Below, piece after piece: positions 1-12,685 of a stretch of DNA of 64,000 nt (position 1 is its first letter; each line of letters opens with the position of its first letter). Made by a program: the position numbers and the translations under genes. This stretch comes from Panorpa germanica (lineage: Eukaryota; Arthropoda; Insecta; Mecoptera; Panorpidae): positions 13,029,730 to 13,093,729 of the forward strand of contig OY783222.1 of the NCBI GenBank assembly GCA_963678705.1. The letters are read 5' to 3'. The notes beneath the pieces are model-generated. The model did no database searches, was not told the origin of the DNA, and saw only the letters and a program-made list of their open reading frames with translations.

Positions 1-25
1 AGCACAGTTTTATAGAAATTAAGAC

Positions 26-253
26 ATGGTTCACAAGCCCATTGAGGAACACTACTCGAAGTATTACAAACTTTACTCTGGTAAGCAGCTGACGACATCT
101 GAAGACAGCGTGCTCATATTTAGATATGCGATAGTCTATGAAGTTGTTTACAAGTCTACGGAAGCATATGGTACATCGTACTTGGAAAGAAATATTCCAC
201 CTGGAATTAATACAACGCGAGCATTTGTCTGGTGTGCATGCATCTGCACCTGA
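26..253 (+). other. Open frame at window start, uncertain
   Basis: A 75-residue frame whose first codons overlap the relic end of a GGGCTTGTGTCC element (bases 1-45). The remainder has a mixed composition more like coding DNA than its surroundings, and a GTAAGC donor-like site lies at 81. It could be part of an exon of a gene to the left; it could equally be chance. Confidence 0.2.
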
Positions 254-1089
254 GGTAGCTATACTCGTATCAAATACATATATAAGGTATTTATAACATT
301 CATAATTGATGAAACTTGATGATGGCAGCCTCTTTATATTGACTAATTGAAAAATAGTTATACATATGATTTACTGATCTAAGCACAAGATTATATGTAG
401 AAGGTGTCCAATAAGAGCGGCAGATTTAGGGTCCTATTTTGTAACTGCTTACTTAACGTCTGTTACCTAGCGATTTTTCAAAGGCCTATATTTTCTAAAC
501 AAAGCTATGTAAGTTTACACAAAACTATCAGAAGACCTTAAATAAAGAGCAAAATGGATCCCATACCTTGGAACTGGCATAAGTAGCCTAATTTGTAAAT
601 TATAGGGCTTTGAAAAATCATCAGAAGTTAACAGAAGTCAGGAAAGCAGTTACAAAATAAGCCCCTTAGTATCGTTTCAAATAGAACATACTTACTGTAT
701 ATCCATATAAGTTGTAATAATGTATGAAAAATACTTTCACTATTTGTGCAAATATTAACAAACAAATAGTTATAAACAAAAGTATTAATTCATTAAACAT
801 CATGAATCATAATTTTTAAATATAGAAACACAAAAATATAAACAAAATAATTTCTCCCACAATAAATATAATTTTCTTTTTTGATTGAATTTCAGGTGTT
901 AATTGATGGGCAATAAAACAGCTCATTTCTTTTTCGTAGGATTACCATCTCAGCAAATTCTGCGATACGCGGACGGCGGACGACGGACTCGGCGAGTTCC
1001 CTATCAACGCTTCATTGTTCGCGTAAATTTGTGGTGGCGCGTCATCGTTTTTAGAGATAATTCACAGATAGCTGCTGAACGGGGTAAAG

Positions 1090-1098
1090 TATATAAAC
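1090..1098 (+). promoter_or_regulatory. TATA box of gene A
   Basis: TATATAAAC lies about 120 bp before the ATG of exon 1. An ATTAGT initiator-like sequence follows about 30 bp downstream (near 1120), which would give a 5'UTR of roughly 95 bases. Confidence 0.5.
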
Positions 1099-1216
1099 AA
1101 ATTATTGAAGCACTTTTTATTAGTACTTTTGTAACCATTACAATTTGTGGATCATTTCGCGATTTAATTGCAGTTATAAGTTTAACTAAAGTGACAGACA
1201 GTGATCTTATTTCACA

Positions 1217-4200
1217 ATGTGTCGAATATTTCAACTCTTGGTAAGTGATTGTTCAAATATTTTTGTTTATTTAGAAAGTTTCGTATTTTATAATTTAACA
1301 GTTTTATAAATATAACGGTTTATTTTGCAATAATAGTATTAAATTATAGAAATACGTATTAAGTGACATTTATTTGGGAACTGGCCAATCCTTTTTTTTA
1401 ATGTTGATAATTTAAAATATTGAAACCTTTACAAATCAAAAATTGACGCTCTAATCACGAAATTAGTAATATTTAAAAATTAAATTATATTTCTGTCTCG
1501 CTTGTTCTCATACTAAGCATATTTAAGTGCATCTCGCTTACTCATTCATATATATTAAATTTAATATAAAAATTTGTTAACATTGTTATTTAAATTAACA
1601 GACTGGATCCACTGTGTAATATATGTGATAGATTGTAAATTAAAATAGTTGAATTATATGAAAAAAAATTAATTTTCTTCAATTTACATTTATTTTAATT
1701 AGTTCCCAAATTGTTACTTTTTACTACAATAAAAATTTGAAATGATGCAAAAGATATAGATACTATTTCTAATTTAAATTGGGTATTGTTCCATTGGTTT
1801 AGTTGTCCAATTATTTTTAATTAAAGATATTAGCAAGTAAAAGTGAGTTATTAAAATTAAGTAGTATTAATTGATTTAACTGATGAAGACATTGGTTCAC
1901 TAAAGTTTGTTGTGGCGTGTAATGAATACATAAGTTACTGAAGATCATAGAACCCAACCTTATCATTTTAGAGTTACTAATTTAATTTTTGATATAAATT
2001 TTTTAAATATCTAAAATTTAACGAAGATTAACCTCATTAAAATTTAAATTTCTGTGTTGTCGATTAATTTTTAACCGTCTCTTGATATGGTGGAGCAATT
2101 GTAATCGATTTTATTTTTCCTTGATCACAATGTTGATAATATCAAATGTAGTAACTAATGTATCACTGACACATTTATGCATCTGTTTTTCATGCATCTG
2201 AATAGGAATTGAATGTAACGTTACAGGGCAACTCGTTTTTGTAAGTTTTGATTCCTTTAATGATTAAGGAGGTACAGGACGTAAACATAAATGATGAAAA
2301 GTTGTGGAATTTGGAGGGTCGATACAAATAGTTATAATACATGCTGTCTCAAAATTTTAGAAACCTAGGGTTCATTGTTTTCTTTTTATACATGATTAAA
2401 AATAGTCATTTTCCATACAAATCATAATTTTTAGTTTTTAGTTTTTCACCACATAATATAACTTTTAACTATAAAAAAATGGTGACACGGCTTTCAAAAA
2501 CTAGGTGGATATAAAATAATCTTTTCTGTAACTTTTGCAAAAAGAAAATTATCAAAAGGATACCTATTTACGAAAATATTTAAATAAAACCTTTAAGAAA
2601 CAGTAAATGTAGGTTATAAGCCGGCAACGTTGCAAATGCCAATTTGAGCGGGAAATTCAAAATCGGAATAAATGTTATATAAAATATAACAATTTATTGG
2701 TCAAAGAATCAAATCACGCATGCGTCAACACACGTAAATTTGCTGCGCTGCAAAATTTATTATTCCTTTTTCAAAATATTTAATTTGTATTTAAATTGAA
2801 TTAATATAAATTTGATATTAATTATAGGAAATTTTAATTTATTAAACTATTATATGCATAAAAAATCATTTTTACAAGCAAAAAGCAGTTTAATAGGGAA
2901 TTGAAAAATTCATTTTCAAAGATACAGTCCCAATATTTGCTCGTCCCTCATGTACTTCGTATTTTGCATTTCGTATTACCGAGAGATAAACTTTTTGCAT
3001 TGACGGTACGTCTTGTACCTCCTTAAAGGATGATTAATTGTAAATATCTCCTATAATATTACGACTAATTAAAATTTATTAGATAATTCATGTCTAAATA
3101 GCCAACTTTATCTAGCTAAACATAGCACAACTTTATAGAAATAAGGACATGGTTCACAAATCCATTGCATATTTCCTCTAATGTCTCTTTTATATTTTTA
3201 TTGTTACATTTTAACGATAAAACTGCATTAGCCCTGACGGGCCAATTTAACAATACATTATAGTTTAAAAATATAACACCATCCCCCCCCCCCCTCACAT
3301 GCTTATACATGTAATATACATTACAAGCATTAATAGAATTGGGTTATGAATCATAACCGAACTGAGTTTATATAAAACCGCAATGTGTTTTCTATCAAAA
3401 CCTTAAATATCCTATTATTTTTATTTAATTCGTAATGTTATAGAATCGAAACGTAATGTCATAGTCGTTTTTGTCCCTTTAATATTTAGAGCGGTAAACA
3501 TTCATGAAAAATGTCTTATTCCCCAATACCATTTGCCTACCTTTGCCATCGTTGTAAAATAATATAAGTGGAAAAGAGATGCAGAACCAAACAGCACAAC
3601 AAAGTTAAATAAAATAAATAGCATTACATTTCGAGTTATTGACGTCATCTCGTACTAGAATAACAACAGAAATATTACGCAGTAAAACAAAATTTATACT
3701 TTAAATACATAGATGGATACTTCAAAAAATTAGTACGCCAATATACATTAAAGGGGATGGAGGGGGGATGTTTACGTACGGTTTTGACGTTACACTTAAT
3801 ATGTAGTTATTTTTATAATTACTACATGATAAAATAAATATTAAGAAGTCATCTCTGGATTATTTGAAATGAAAAAAGCAAAATGATTTCCTTAGTTGAT
3901 AAAATTCCGTAGGTAACGCTATCGAATTTTTTTTTCTTTTATTGTTGTGGCAATTTTTTACAGCACTTAGAAGTCAAAATACTGATTTTTCATGAAAAAA
4001 ATCAGAAACTTTGTTATTTTAAAGTTCGTTAAGATTAAATAAAAAAACTCTCGACGTTACCTCGACATTTATGTAAAGAAAGAGTGTGCAAAATTTCAAA
4101 AGGATCGGTGTAGTAGATTTTGAATTTTCTTGATTGAAGAATCCGAAAAAGTTAAGCACGAGGAAAATGCGTTTAAAAGTTTCAAAGAAAGACGAAAGCA

Positions 4201-5615
4201 GACCAGAGAGGTCAAGACTTAAAACTCTATACTTCGACAGTTTTACTCCAATCGACTTCAAATTAATTTAATATGAATTAATTAATTAATTAATTTAATA
4301 TGAATATTAAATGAATGAAATGAATGGAAAAATATGAAACCTTACTCCCCTTTAATTAACAAATATTTCAATAAAGAAAAGAAAGTCAGGTCACAACTTG
4401 AATATAATCAAAATATAATGATTTTTGGATTCTTGTGTCCATTGTTTGTACTGCGCCAAATCAAATTTGGTGTCATTGGTGAGTTTCCTGAAAAACCAGC
4501 GCCCTTTAACAGAGCCCTTCTACTGTAGATGATACATACAACCTAATGGGCTTGTGTTCTCTTTTTCTAGTGGTCGATTTTTAAATTGTTGTTAATAAAT
4601 GTGTATTGGCGTGTCTATTTTATTAAATATTTAAATGTTGACGGAGATATAACAATTAAAAATTTGAATTGTAGTTTTATCGCTAGAAATGGTCGGCCAT
4701 TTGTATGACGTGAAATGCATTCAGCATAGGTCAGTTATTTGTTGAGTAGGTCAGTGCTGTGGTAATGTTTCGTAGCCGTTGGTAGTTGAAATATTAGTAA
4801 ATAATATATGATATTTTGATATATAAATACATTTATGAGCTGTAAGGTTGGTAACCTGTAAACTTGTCAGAGTTCTGTCAAGAATATATCTCTTTTACGC
4901 TCTGTTGTATAAAAGAGAAACTACATAGCGGCTGTGACGTCACATGCATTTGGAATATTGTACAACGTTGAATCCCTTTAATAATTAAAGAGAAAATGAC
5001 TTTTTTAATTGTTAATATCTAAAAACATTATTAAAGTTATTAAAATAATTGAACATTTAACCCACTTTATCAATATATAGTACATTTTTATAGAAACTAA
5101 GACATAGGACACAACCTAATTGAACATTACATTCACATGTATAATATATTCCAATAATTTATTTGCAGATGACGCTAGTGTTGGCGGTAATGATATCTTC
5201 AGTGACATCAGCTCCAGCATCTTCCGTTGATAATGTGGACAACGATTTATCTGTAAGCAGCTTCTACCAAGACTACAGCGAAGAACCTGACGAAGAGGTC
5301 TTAGATAACGCGTATGGAGATGACGACAACTACCAGTATGAATATGACACTGAGGAAGATAAGGAAATAGCAACTGACGATAAGGAAGAAAACGAGATAA
5401 GTCCAAGAAAGAAGAGAGCTCTAGTTTTCCGACCATTGTTTGCTTACAGGCAACAACAAATTAAGAAACAAAGGATTTATCCGTCTGCACCGTCTGCTCC
5501 AGCAAACCGTGCTCCAACGTATCATGCTCCTGGATCCTCGGCTTCTTACCAACAGTATAATCCTTACTATTATCCTTATCAGTATTCTCAAAAGTATCCC
5601 TATAGATCGGCATAA
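1217..5615 (+). CDS. Gene A: small secreted protein with FRPLFAYRQQQ core (2 exons)
   Basis: Exons are 1217-1240 and 5169-5615, giving 156 residues. Exon 1 encodes MCRIFQLL and ends at a strong donor (TTG|GTAAGT). Exon 2 starts right after the acceptor TTTGCAG and continues in frame with MTLVLAVMISSVTSAP, so the joined start forms a signal peptide. I chose this start because gene D has the same 8-codon first exon and phase-0 intron. After the signal comes an acidic stretch (about residues 25-90, rich in D, E and Y), then a furin-like RKKR, the core ALVFRPLFAYRQQQI, a KKQR site, and a Pro/Ser/Tyr-rich tail with repeated YPY/YYP. The core matches gene D. The 3.9-kb intron holds two inverted-repeat elements. 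The secreted location is inferred from the signal peptide. The family is not recognised; a processed peptide precursor or a cuticle/chorion-like structural protein are both possible. Confidence 0.75.
2264..3026. mobile_element. TTAA-ended inverted-repeat element, 763 bp
   Basis: The ends are TTAAGGAGGTACAGGACGT and the matching ACGTCTTGTACCTCCTTAA. TTAA at both tips fits TTAA-targeting superfamilies (piggyBac or Kolobok); this is inference. No ORF. A second copy starts at 63383. It lies in the intron of gene A. Confidence 0.75.
4545..5121. mobile_element. GGGCTTGTGTCC inverted-repeat element, copy 1 (577 bp)
   Basis: The left end is AATGGGCTTGTGTTCT; the right end is GGACACAACCTAATT, a degraded inverse. 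The interior matches copies 2-4 (TGGCGTGTCTATTTTATTAA, GAAATGGTCGGCCAT, GTACAACGTTGAATCCCTTT). It lacks the AACCCTGCTAAGGCAGACAT block of the other copies and instead carries about 80 extra bases around 4860-4935. No ORF; it sits in the gene A intron, ending about 45 bp before the exon 2 acceptor. Confidence 0.75.
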
Positions 5616-5719
5616 TATGGGAGACCTTGTGGACTTCGAGAATATCTGCTTCGAGTGCTCTGGTGAAAACATAGGCTTTAATAATCCAGTTATTTTTATA
5701 AGTCCAATATAGAAATATT

Positions 5720-7720
5720 TATTTTAAAAAAGAATTAGTAATTTAATAGTAGTTATTTAATATTTTATTGTCAAATTTATTGCCTGGGCTTTTTTAACTT
5801 GTACGAAAGTATATATTTTTAGTTTAGAGATTTAAGGCCTCTTACATTGCATGCGTTTTCTTGCGACTGGCGATTTTTTCAGTATGGTGTAGTCGTATTA
5901 ACACACTTTATCAAGAGAGGAAGTTTTTATTTCAATACACCACTATATAAATAGATAAAAATAAACATGAAATAGATAAACACATATACAAAAAACGTAT
6001 ATGCTTTATTTTATTTGGTGTGCCGCCTTGTAAGGTAAATGTATCCCCTCTACTAATAAAATACCATAATATTTGATCTCGAAAGGAAAGAAGAAGTAAC
6101 ATATGTTAAAAAGACGACGCAGTGCGGTGAAGATTCATCTCAAACCTTTACATGCCGGGCTTTACAAACGGGCCATCTACTCAGACTGGCATCTTTCCCA
6201 ACTTACTGGGAAGAATGCGTATTTGTCCACAATAAGAACATATCCGTTGTGTTTATTTATTATTTCATTACGGACGAAAAGATTTCAGAGGGTAATGGGG
6301 AATACAATACAGTATCACAGTGCTGTCAATGCTGTAATAGCGAGTGCATAAATATTAAAGAAGATGAGATGAAGCATCGGTTAATCTCATGATAAGGTGC
6401 ACTAATGCGACGAAACTGCATACACCATACACCATAATCCAGAGGTCGTTGTCGCAAGTAGTAAGCTGATAATTCATGAGTATATGAATTGAAAATTTTT
6501 CTCGGATAAACAGGGATAATTTTATTTAAATATAAGATATTTGTATAATAGATTTAAATTTATTGTAAGTTTTACCAAATAATTAGTGATAAGTTGTCTG
6601 GCCCAACGTTAATAAATACCAATAGTACATATTAAGTGGGAATCAATTCTACTTTCTCTTATGTAAAAGGATCTGGATTTCAATTTGTTTTGGGAATCGA
6701 TGCACCCGCGTTTGGCCGTCGTGTAGTTTCTTTCTTTTATCTGTAGATAATAATATTGTCTTCAAAGTTAATTAATAACTTTTTGTTGTAACTTTTATAG
6801 TAAAAAAGTTACAAGCAAAAAGGAATCAGTATAGTAATACAGGTGCTTATTACACCATTAATTTTTGATTTATTTTGCCTATAACTTTTTTAATACTAAA
6901 ATTATAATAAAAATTATTAATAAAAGTTGTAGATAACATTGGTACTTTAAAAAAACTTTTAACAAAATTTTTGTGGAAGTTACTATAACTTCAAGTAAAA
7001 CTATTAACTTATTAACGTATTAACTTCATGTTTGACCCACCTTGCGTGATGGGATAATAAATTACTAGACTAATATTTTTAGTTATTATAGGTATCGCGG
7101 CCTCGAAGTGGGCTAAATAATTATTTCTTATAAATGTGTATGTTATTTTCATACAAGATGACTATCCTAAGAAATATCTATCACAACGATCTCGGTCATA
7201 TATTATTATAAGATTTGATTTGAGAATTATTTCAATAGATGAAATCATTTTTTATTTTTGTTTAATTACCAAAAAAAGTTCCGTAAAGAAAATTTGTTTG
7301 TATTTAACTTATATTAATATTTATGTCATTAGATAAACTTTTTATAATGTAATTAACTTTTTGTAATAAACTATTTATTTATGTATAAAATATGTTTTGT
7401 TCTATGTAATTTTTAAACTTTAGTAATAAGCCCCATTCCTACTCACTGTTTTGATATTTCATTTACGATTTATTTAATATTTTAATCTAGATTTCAAGTA
7501 TTCAGAATAAGCATTTCTCGTCACATTCGTGTTATAATATATGCTATATCGTTATAATAGAATTTCTTTAATTGAGAAACATTGGACCTTGTAAGGTTCT
7601 AAAAAAACAAAGAAAACGTAAATTTTAAATTAGAAATGATGAGTTTATTACAATATTTATTTTGAATATATTTAATATTTTTTATTACGAGTATTAAGTA
7701 TTTTTGCAATTTTAAAATGT
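5720..7720 (+). other. Intergenic, 3' of gene A
   Basis: AT-rich. A possible relic of the GCACACTGCAAGCG element lies at about 5830-5950. A frame of 82 codons at 6103-6351 has no recognisable features. Repeated AACTTTTT/AAAAGTT steps around 6780-7000 suggest old element debris. No gene seen. Confidence 0.5.
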
Positions 7721-7722
7721 AA

Positions 7723-8120
7723 GGCCTGTTGCACACTGCAAGCGTATTTAAGCAACGGTGAATCGGGCGTATATCGGCAACTTGGTTGACCAGCTAGACT
7801 CCTATATTCTTTGCATGTGTGTATCACAATACATACATACCACGTACCGTACATATACGTTATGTACTGTAGGGTGTATTGTAGTTGTTTTGCACTAACA
7901 TAATTTATCATGAGAGCAAACTTTTACTTTAATTTTATCGATACACCACTGTTATGAAAGAGACTTTTGCTTTCTCTTTCTTATCTCTTCCAGTGTATTC
8001 ATTTAATCCCTTCCATGGATTCGTCATGGAGTTTTCTCGTTTACAGTGTGAGAGGCTTCATTACATTTACGGCGTAGTAGCGCGTATACGTCAAAATACG
8101 CTTGCAGTGTACGACAGACC
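7723..8120. mobile_element. Inverted-repeat element with GCACACTGCAAGCG ends, copy 1 (~398 bp)
   Basis: Left GGCCTGTTGCACACTGCAAG and the inverse of right CTTGCAGTGTACGACAGACC pair over about 30 bp. TAA flanks both sides. The interior (CTGTAGGGTGTATTG, CAAAACAAC-type block, ACACCACTGTTATGAAAGAG) recurs inverted at 32010-32438. Confidence 0.7.
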
Positions 8121-8981
8121 TAAGAAGTAAGGAAATAGAAGAAGTGCATATGGGCAGAAACATAGGAGGTGTTTGATTTCTTGCGGAAGGTTTAAAAAAT
8201 AACAGGAGGATATCTCAGTTTTTACATGTTTTGCCTTATTTTTTGGGTCAGGCCTTCAGAAGGTTTATGCGGTTGCTGATTTCCGTCACAATATCTACCG
8301 CGATACACTCAGGGTCCTTATTTACTATTTAGCCGGTACTCCATTTACTTCCTGTACCAAGAAAGGTCAGGCAACGTTTCGATTCCCTATTTATCAATTC
8401 TAAAGTTACCACCGTGCAAAATTGCTTCGTGAATCAAACACTTACTTAAAATAGGTCGCGAGCTCTCCAATTAATAGTGGTTTCTCTTTGACCATGACCA
8501 ACTCATTTCAATTTTGGTGACATTATTTAATGTCACTACAAAGATGCATTATGATTTGTGTGTACTTCTAATTACTTCATAGCGGAAATGGGTGAACATG
8601 TATTTGCAAAATGTTTCATTAATTAACACGTTGTCGCAAAATCGTCATAGCTTCCACCAAAACATTGTGAATGAATATCTAATTAATATTAATTGATAGA
8701 AAAAATAGCAAATGTTCTTATATGTACTTGTACATTGTCTAATATGATTTGAGTACTCGCATCGAAAACTCTCTAATAGCGTTATTTTGAGTTATAGTAA
8801 TTGCTATTTAACATTTTCAGACACGTTATGTTAATAAATGCATGCAATATTCATATTTGTATATCAATGTTTTGCTTTTATTTTTAATTAATGTTAGATT
8901 TAAGATTTCTTTGTCTCAATTCATTTATGTTCACATTGTAAACTTACCTCTGTTGTGACGTCATTCATTTCAAAAAATATA

Positions 8982-9410
8982 TACAGTGTCATTCCCACTC
9001 ACTGTTCTAATTTTTTTTTTAAATTTTAAATTCAATTTAAATTGATTAGTATTTGGGAATATGCGTAGCATTCCCTGCACCATTTTTAATTTAGTATTTA
9101 ATTTAGGTTTCCTTTTTTCTTTTAGAACCCTACAATATCTGATGATTCTAAATTATTAATACTACATTAAAAAAGCTATTAAAATATTATAACCTCCAAA
9201 ATATGTCAAAATGCAGTACGATTTATTTTTGAAAGAAGTTCAATGTCAGTTTATCAAAAATAGTAAAAACTAATTCAATTATTTTAATTATTCCATATTC
9301 AATTTAGTCGAATTGTCGAACTGTCAACATTTATATTATTAACGACGCATGCGCACTAACTAAATTAACTGAATTCAAATTAAGGACAAGGAACAATTAA
9401 CAAGGAATAC
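8982..9410. repeat. Interspersed repeat (GGGAATATGCG family), copy 1
   Basis: It starts near CATTCCCACTCACTGTT and runs through GGGAATATGCGTAGCATTCC and ACGACGCATGCGCACTAACT. Related copies lie at 42160-42380 (inside another element) and 56386-56720 (gene E intron). Only the leading CACTCACTGTT motif appears near 7436. Confidence 0.6.
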
Positions 9411-9793
9411 CTGTCCTCAAAACCTGAAATCGTAACGTTACTTAACACAATGCTCCCCACCCCCCGTGCCACGATGTGGATCCCCCTCCTCTCCCCTATC
9501 CTAAGCTTGTTACGTTATTAATGAAATGCAACTCCTCTTATCTGACTCTTATCAACGTGAGCTAAGGTTTAAAACACATGTTATGATCTCTGCCCTACCC
9601 CTGCAATTCAACAGAAATTATTTTGGATTAATGATGGGGCCTTAATAAAATGTAAAAGAAATATAAAATGAGTAATATATTTATTTGTTTATTTAAGTAA
9701 TATTTGTTAGTCAACAATTTCAGTCATAATTTTATACAATTAACATAGTCAAATATATCATATCATTAGTCAAATAAAATAATTCTTTTATCT

Positions 9794-11156
9794 TTATCCT
9801 CCAGATAAGATTGGGGAAGGAAACCACTTCCTCCTTTTCCTTCGAACATACTGCCCGTACCGAAAGATAGGCTGATAGTTGTAATAATTTTGTTCAGCAA
9901 CGCTCAAATCATCTTCTGGGGTATCTTCAGGATTTCTGATTCTTCTGTTTAGTATTTCAGACGGTGCCTTATTCTGAATATTAGTTTTAGCGTTGGATGC
10001 TTCTAGATTTGTATCTGTCTTGTCTTCAGCAGGTGTTATATCTGATACTTTATCATTCGCGGTTTTTAAATCTTGTTTTGTCGCCTCCGATATTCTTTGT
10101 AACGTTGCAGAAATCCGCGTAACGTCGATTGGTGTTTGTTCTTTCTCTTCCGTCAGTGGTAGTGCTGTTGTAGTTACCAGCAGCACATTTAATAGTAGGA
10201 TGCATGTAAATATCGACGGTGACATCTGAAAGGAAGAAGAAGAACATTTAAAATGATAGGAATAAGATAGAGGGATCTGTCAAACTCACAACGAAGATCT
10301 CAATTTCCTAATTTAAGTCAAAATAGCTTTATACAAAAAGATCTTTTCTAGGAGTTATATTTAATTATATCCTATGAGTTATCAAATATTCCATATAGGA
10401 GTCATGCATTAATTACGTCTCGACAAAAGGAAAGGGGTTCACAAAGCTAGACAAGGTGTGTTATTATCTAATCTAAAATTTATTTTTGAAGAAAAAAAAA
10501 ACACTATACCAAAAAGAAATTGTAACTTCAGTTAGGCTGGAGGTAAATTGAGCTTAGAAAAAATTAATGTGAAACTTTCAACTTAGTGATTGGCAACTTT
10601 TGGGCCCCCCGCATTGTGTGAAATGACGTGCCAAGGCAGTAAAGGAGGCATAAGCTTCGTAACATCACTTCTAATCCAAAACAGAATATCAAAAAAGAAA
10701 AAAATGTGGCAAGATACAATTGATTTGTTGTAATAAATTTCTGCAGCTGAGAAATAAGTAATTTCCGTTAAGCTGGAAGACAATTGTGAATAGATACAAG
10801 TAATTTCACGTCAGAAGTTAAAAATAGGTAATTTCAGTTAGACTAGAAAGCGATTGTAACTAAATACAATTAATTTCGCATAGGAGCTAAGAGCCCATTG
10901 AGAATGTGTGACATGACTATGATACAATTGGAGTAGCCGGTGATTAAAAACCATTAAATTAATAATATTTATGAGAAACGAAACAACAACCCATCTCGGA
11001 GAACGGCCCCAACGTTCAAAGTACCTGTAGAATCTATCTATCTGTTTTCAAAGTATAACCTTGACTTCTTGACTTGACACCAGAGTATTTAAATTTGTAA
11101 CATTTTCCATTGAATTAGTGATTGGTATTGTTGCTAATTATTCTCACCTTGGTCAT
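9794..11156 (-). CDS. Gene B: small secreted protein with PIFRYG core and FPSPILSGG tail (2 exons)
   Basis: Exons are 11156-11148 (ATG ACC AAG, donor GTGAG) and 10225-9794, giving 146 residues. The main exon opens exactly at ATG after a CTTTCAG acceptor. The signal peptide is MTKMSPSIFTCILLLNVLL with likely cleavage after TTTA or TTTALP. The mid-region is polar (T, E, K, D), contains RRIRNPED, and has an acidic linker. The C terminus reads YQPIFRYGQYV, then the basic run RRKRRK, then WFPSPILSGG. The core and tail match gene C closely, although the rest has diverged. Candidate AATAAA signals (tttatt on the + strand) lie near 9681 and 9691. The basic cluster just before the last ten residues suggests proteolytic release of a short C-terminal peptide; this is inference. 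No known family was recognised. Confidence 0.8.
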
Positions 11157-11294
11157 GATGTCTCCCCCTCGTCTCGTCCCTCGTTCAGGATCACTTGGTG
11201 CTTCACGGGATGTGTTGTTTTCAGCTCGTATCGATCTGATTGATCTGTTACGAGACTCTTCTGTTTACTAATGTTTGTGGAGCATTTTTTTCTG

Positions 11295-11302
11295 TATTTA
11301 TA
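11295..11302 (-). promoter_or_regulatory. TATA box of gene B
   Basis: TATAAATA on the minus strand lies about 140 bp upstream of the exon 1 ATG (11156). A start near 11265-11270 would give a 5'UTR of about 110 bases with no other ATG in good context. Confidence 0.5.
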
Positions 11303-11637
11303 CCAGTGACCGTGTACCGAGGACTTGCTAATTTTCGTGGAACTAAATGCGTTACCATTTAACATTGCCAGCAGAAAGGTGATTGTTATATAAGTGGATG
11401 ATTAAGTGAGGTACAGTCTGAGAAAAACTAAAACTCTTTTTGAAATTCTTTTTACGGCGATAAGTTGACACCTTCATCACCAAAACACATAGCACATAAT
11501 TTCAGCTTTGGCCTTCTTCCCTTTTATTTAAATTTCATTACATTACATTAAATTTTATAATTAGTTACATTTAATTTTCGTTACATTTTTTGTTCCATTA
11601 ATTTATTATAATTTTATTATTATTTCAGATATTATAT

Positions 11638-11840
11638 ATAAGGAAGCATCCATAAATTACGACACAAATTTCACAGCTTTTTACCTCTTTACATTGTCAC
11701 ATCTTGTCACATATTGATTTACCTTCTCCTCTATTGTAACCCCACACATTTGAAAAAAATATAATTTTTTCCCCACTACCCTAATATTTGTCACGGTTTG
11801 TGACACTATCTGAACCCCCTTCCTCATTTGCATGTATTTA
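11638..11840. mobile_element. Degraded end of a TCCATAAATTACG-type element
   Basis: GGAAGCATCCATAAATTACG, followed by CACAAATTTCACAG and CTTGTCACA, resembles the ends of a DNA transposon family widespread in insects. An inverse end (GTAATTTATGGAAGGTCCC-like) occurs at about 48608-48631. Both are fragments. Confidence 0.35.
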
Positions 11841-12290
11841 TTAACTGGGATTTTTTTATATAAACTGATTGAATTTAGTCAACATCCTAAAATAATGTGG
11901 TCTATTGATCCTTCGGCATCTCAAAGGGAATTTGAGATGTTGTAACTTGTATAAGGTGCTCTTTTCTCTACTTTTTGTTTCCTCGGGATTCCGGGATATA
12001 TAAATATGTTAAATTTGTTCATCACTAATAACATAAAATTTTGAAAAAGAGGTGTAATGCTTCAAAATATTTGATTTTGTTTTGTTTTAAGTACTACATT
12101 ACAGAGGTAATCCGTCAGAAATATGCTAAAGATGCTAATAAATCGACATAACCAAAATAATCAACTTAAACGGCGATAACGTCTTTATACTAGAGAAAAT
12201 TTTCTTATCAGTTTCATATAATAAACTTTCGACAGTTAGACCATTTCAACAATATTTATTTTGCGGACTGAATGATGTCAGACTCTGATA

Positions 12291-12673
12291 ACGTCGCTGA
12301 GTTGGCGAAAAGTTCCAGCGAAAAGTTCGAAAATGAGCAGTACTAGTGGTGTCCAACTGACATTCGTGCAAAAGACTATACACTTGTTGGATTTAATATT
12401 TGCAAGTGTATTATGTCTTCTATTTAAATAAATACTTTACAATGTGTACGAAACAAAATAAAAAAACATAAATAATAATAATATGGTAAAAATACTATAT
12501 ATTTGAATCGGTCAAAAAGTGTTTATAACACACATGGCAAATGTCAATTTTCTCCAAAACAAGGAAAAATAAACGGTTTAAATTTTGCAGGCAGCTTATT
12601 AACATTACAACTAATTAAATAAATACAATTTTATTGACGCTTCTTAATTAATTAAAAAACTACAGACATCAGA
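12291..12673 (+). repeat. Left terminal inverted repeat of the foldback element
   Basis: About 383 bp from ACGTCGCTGA to CTACAGACATCAGA. It pairs as reverse complement with 29451-29835. Shared landmarks include AGCAGTACTAGTGGTGTCC, the TTTGCAAGTGTATTATGTCT segment and the GTGTTATAAACACTTTTTGA palindromic region (read on the opposite strand at the left end). A few substitutions and small indels separate the arms. Confidence 0.9.
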
Positions 12674-12685
12674 ATTCCTCCAACT

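Noticed and set aside
903-1244. 113-codon + strand frame that looks like a protein with a hydrophobic segment
   Set aside because: All three frames are closed just upstream, it overlaps the TATA box, 5'UTR and mini-exon of gene A in another frame, and matches no family I know.
6103-6351. 82-codon + strand frame
   Set aside because: Low similarity to any family, no promoter or splice evidence.
9993-10229. 78-codon + strand frame opposite gene B
   Set aside because: Antisense shadow of the gene B coding exon.
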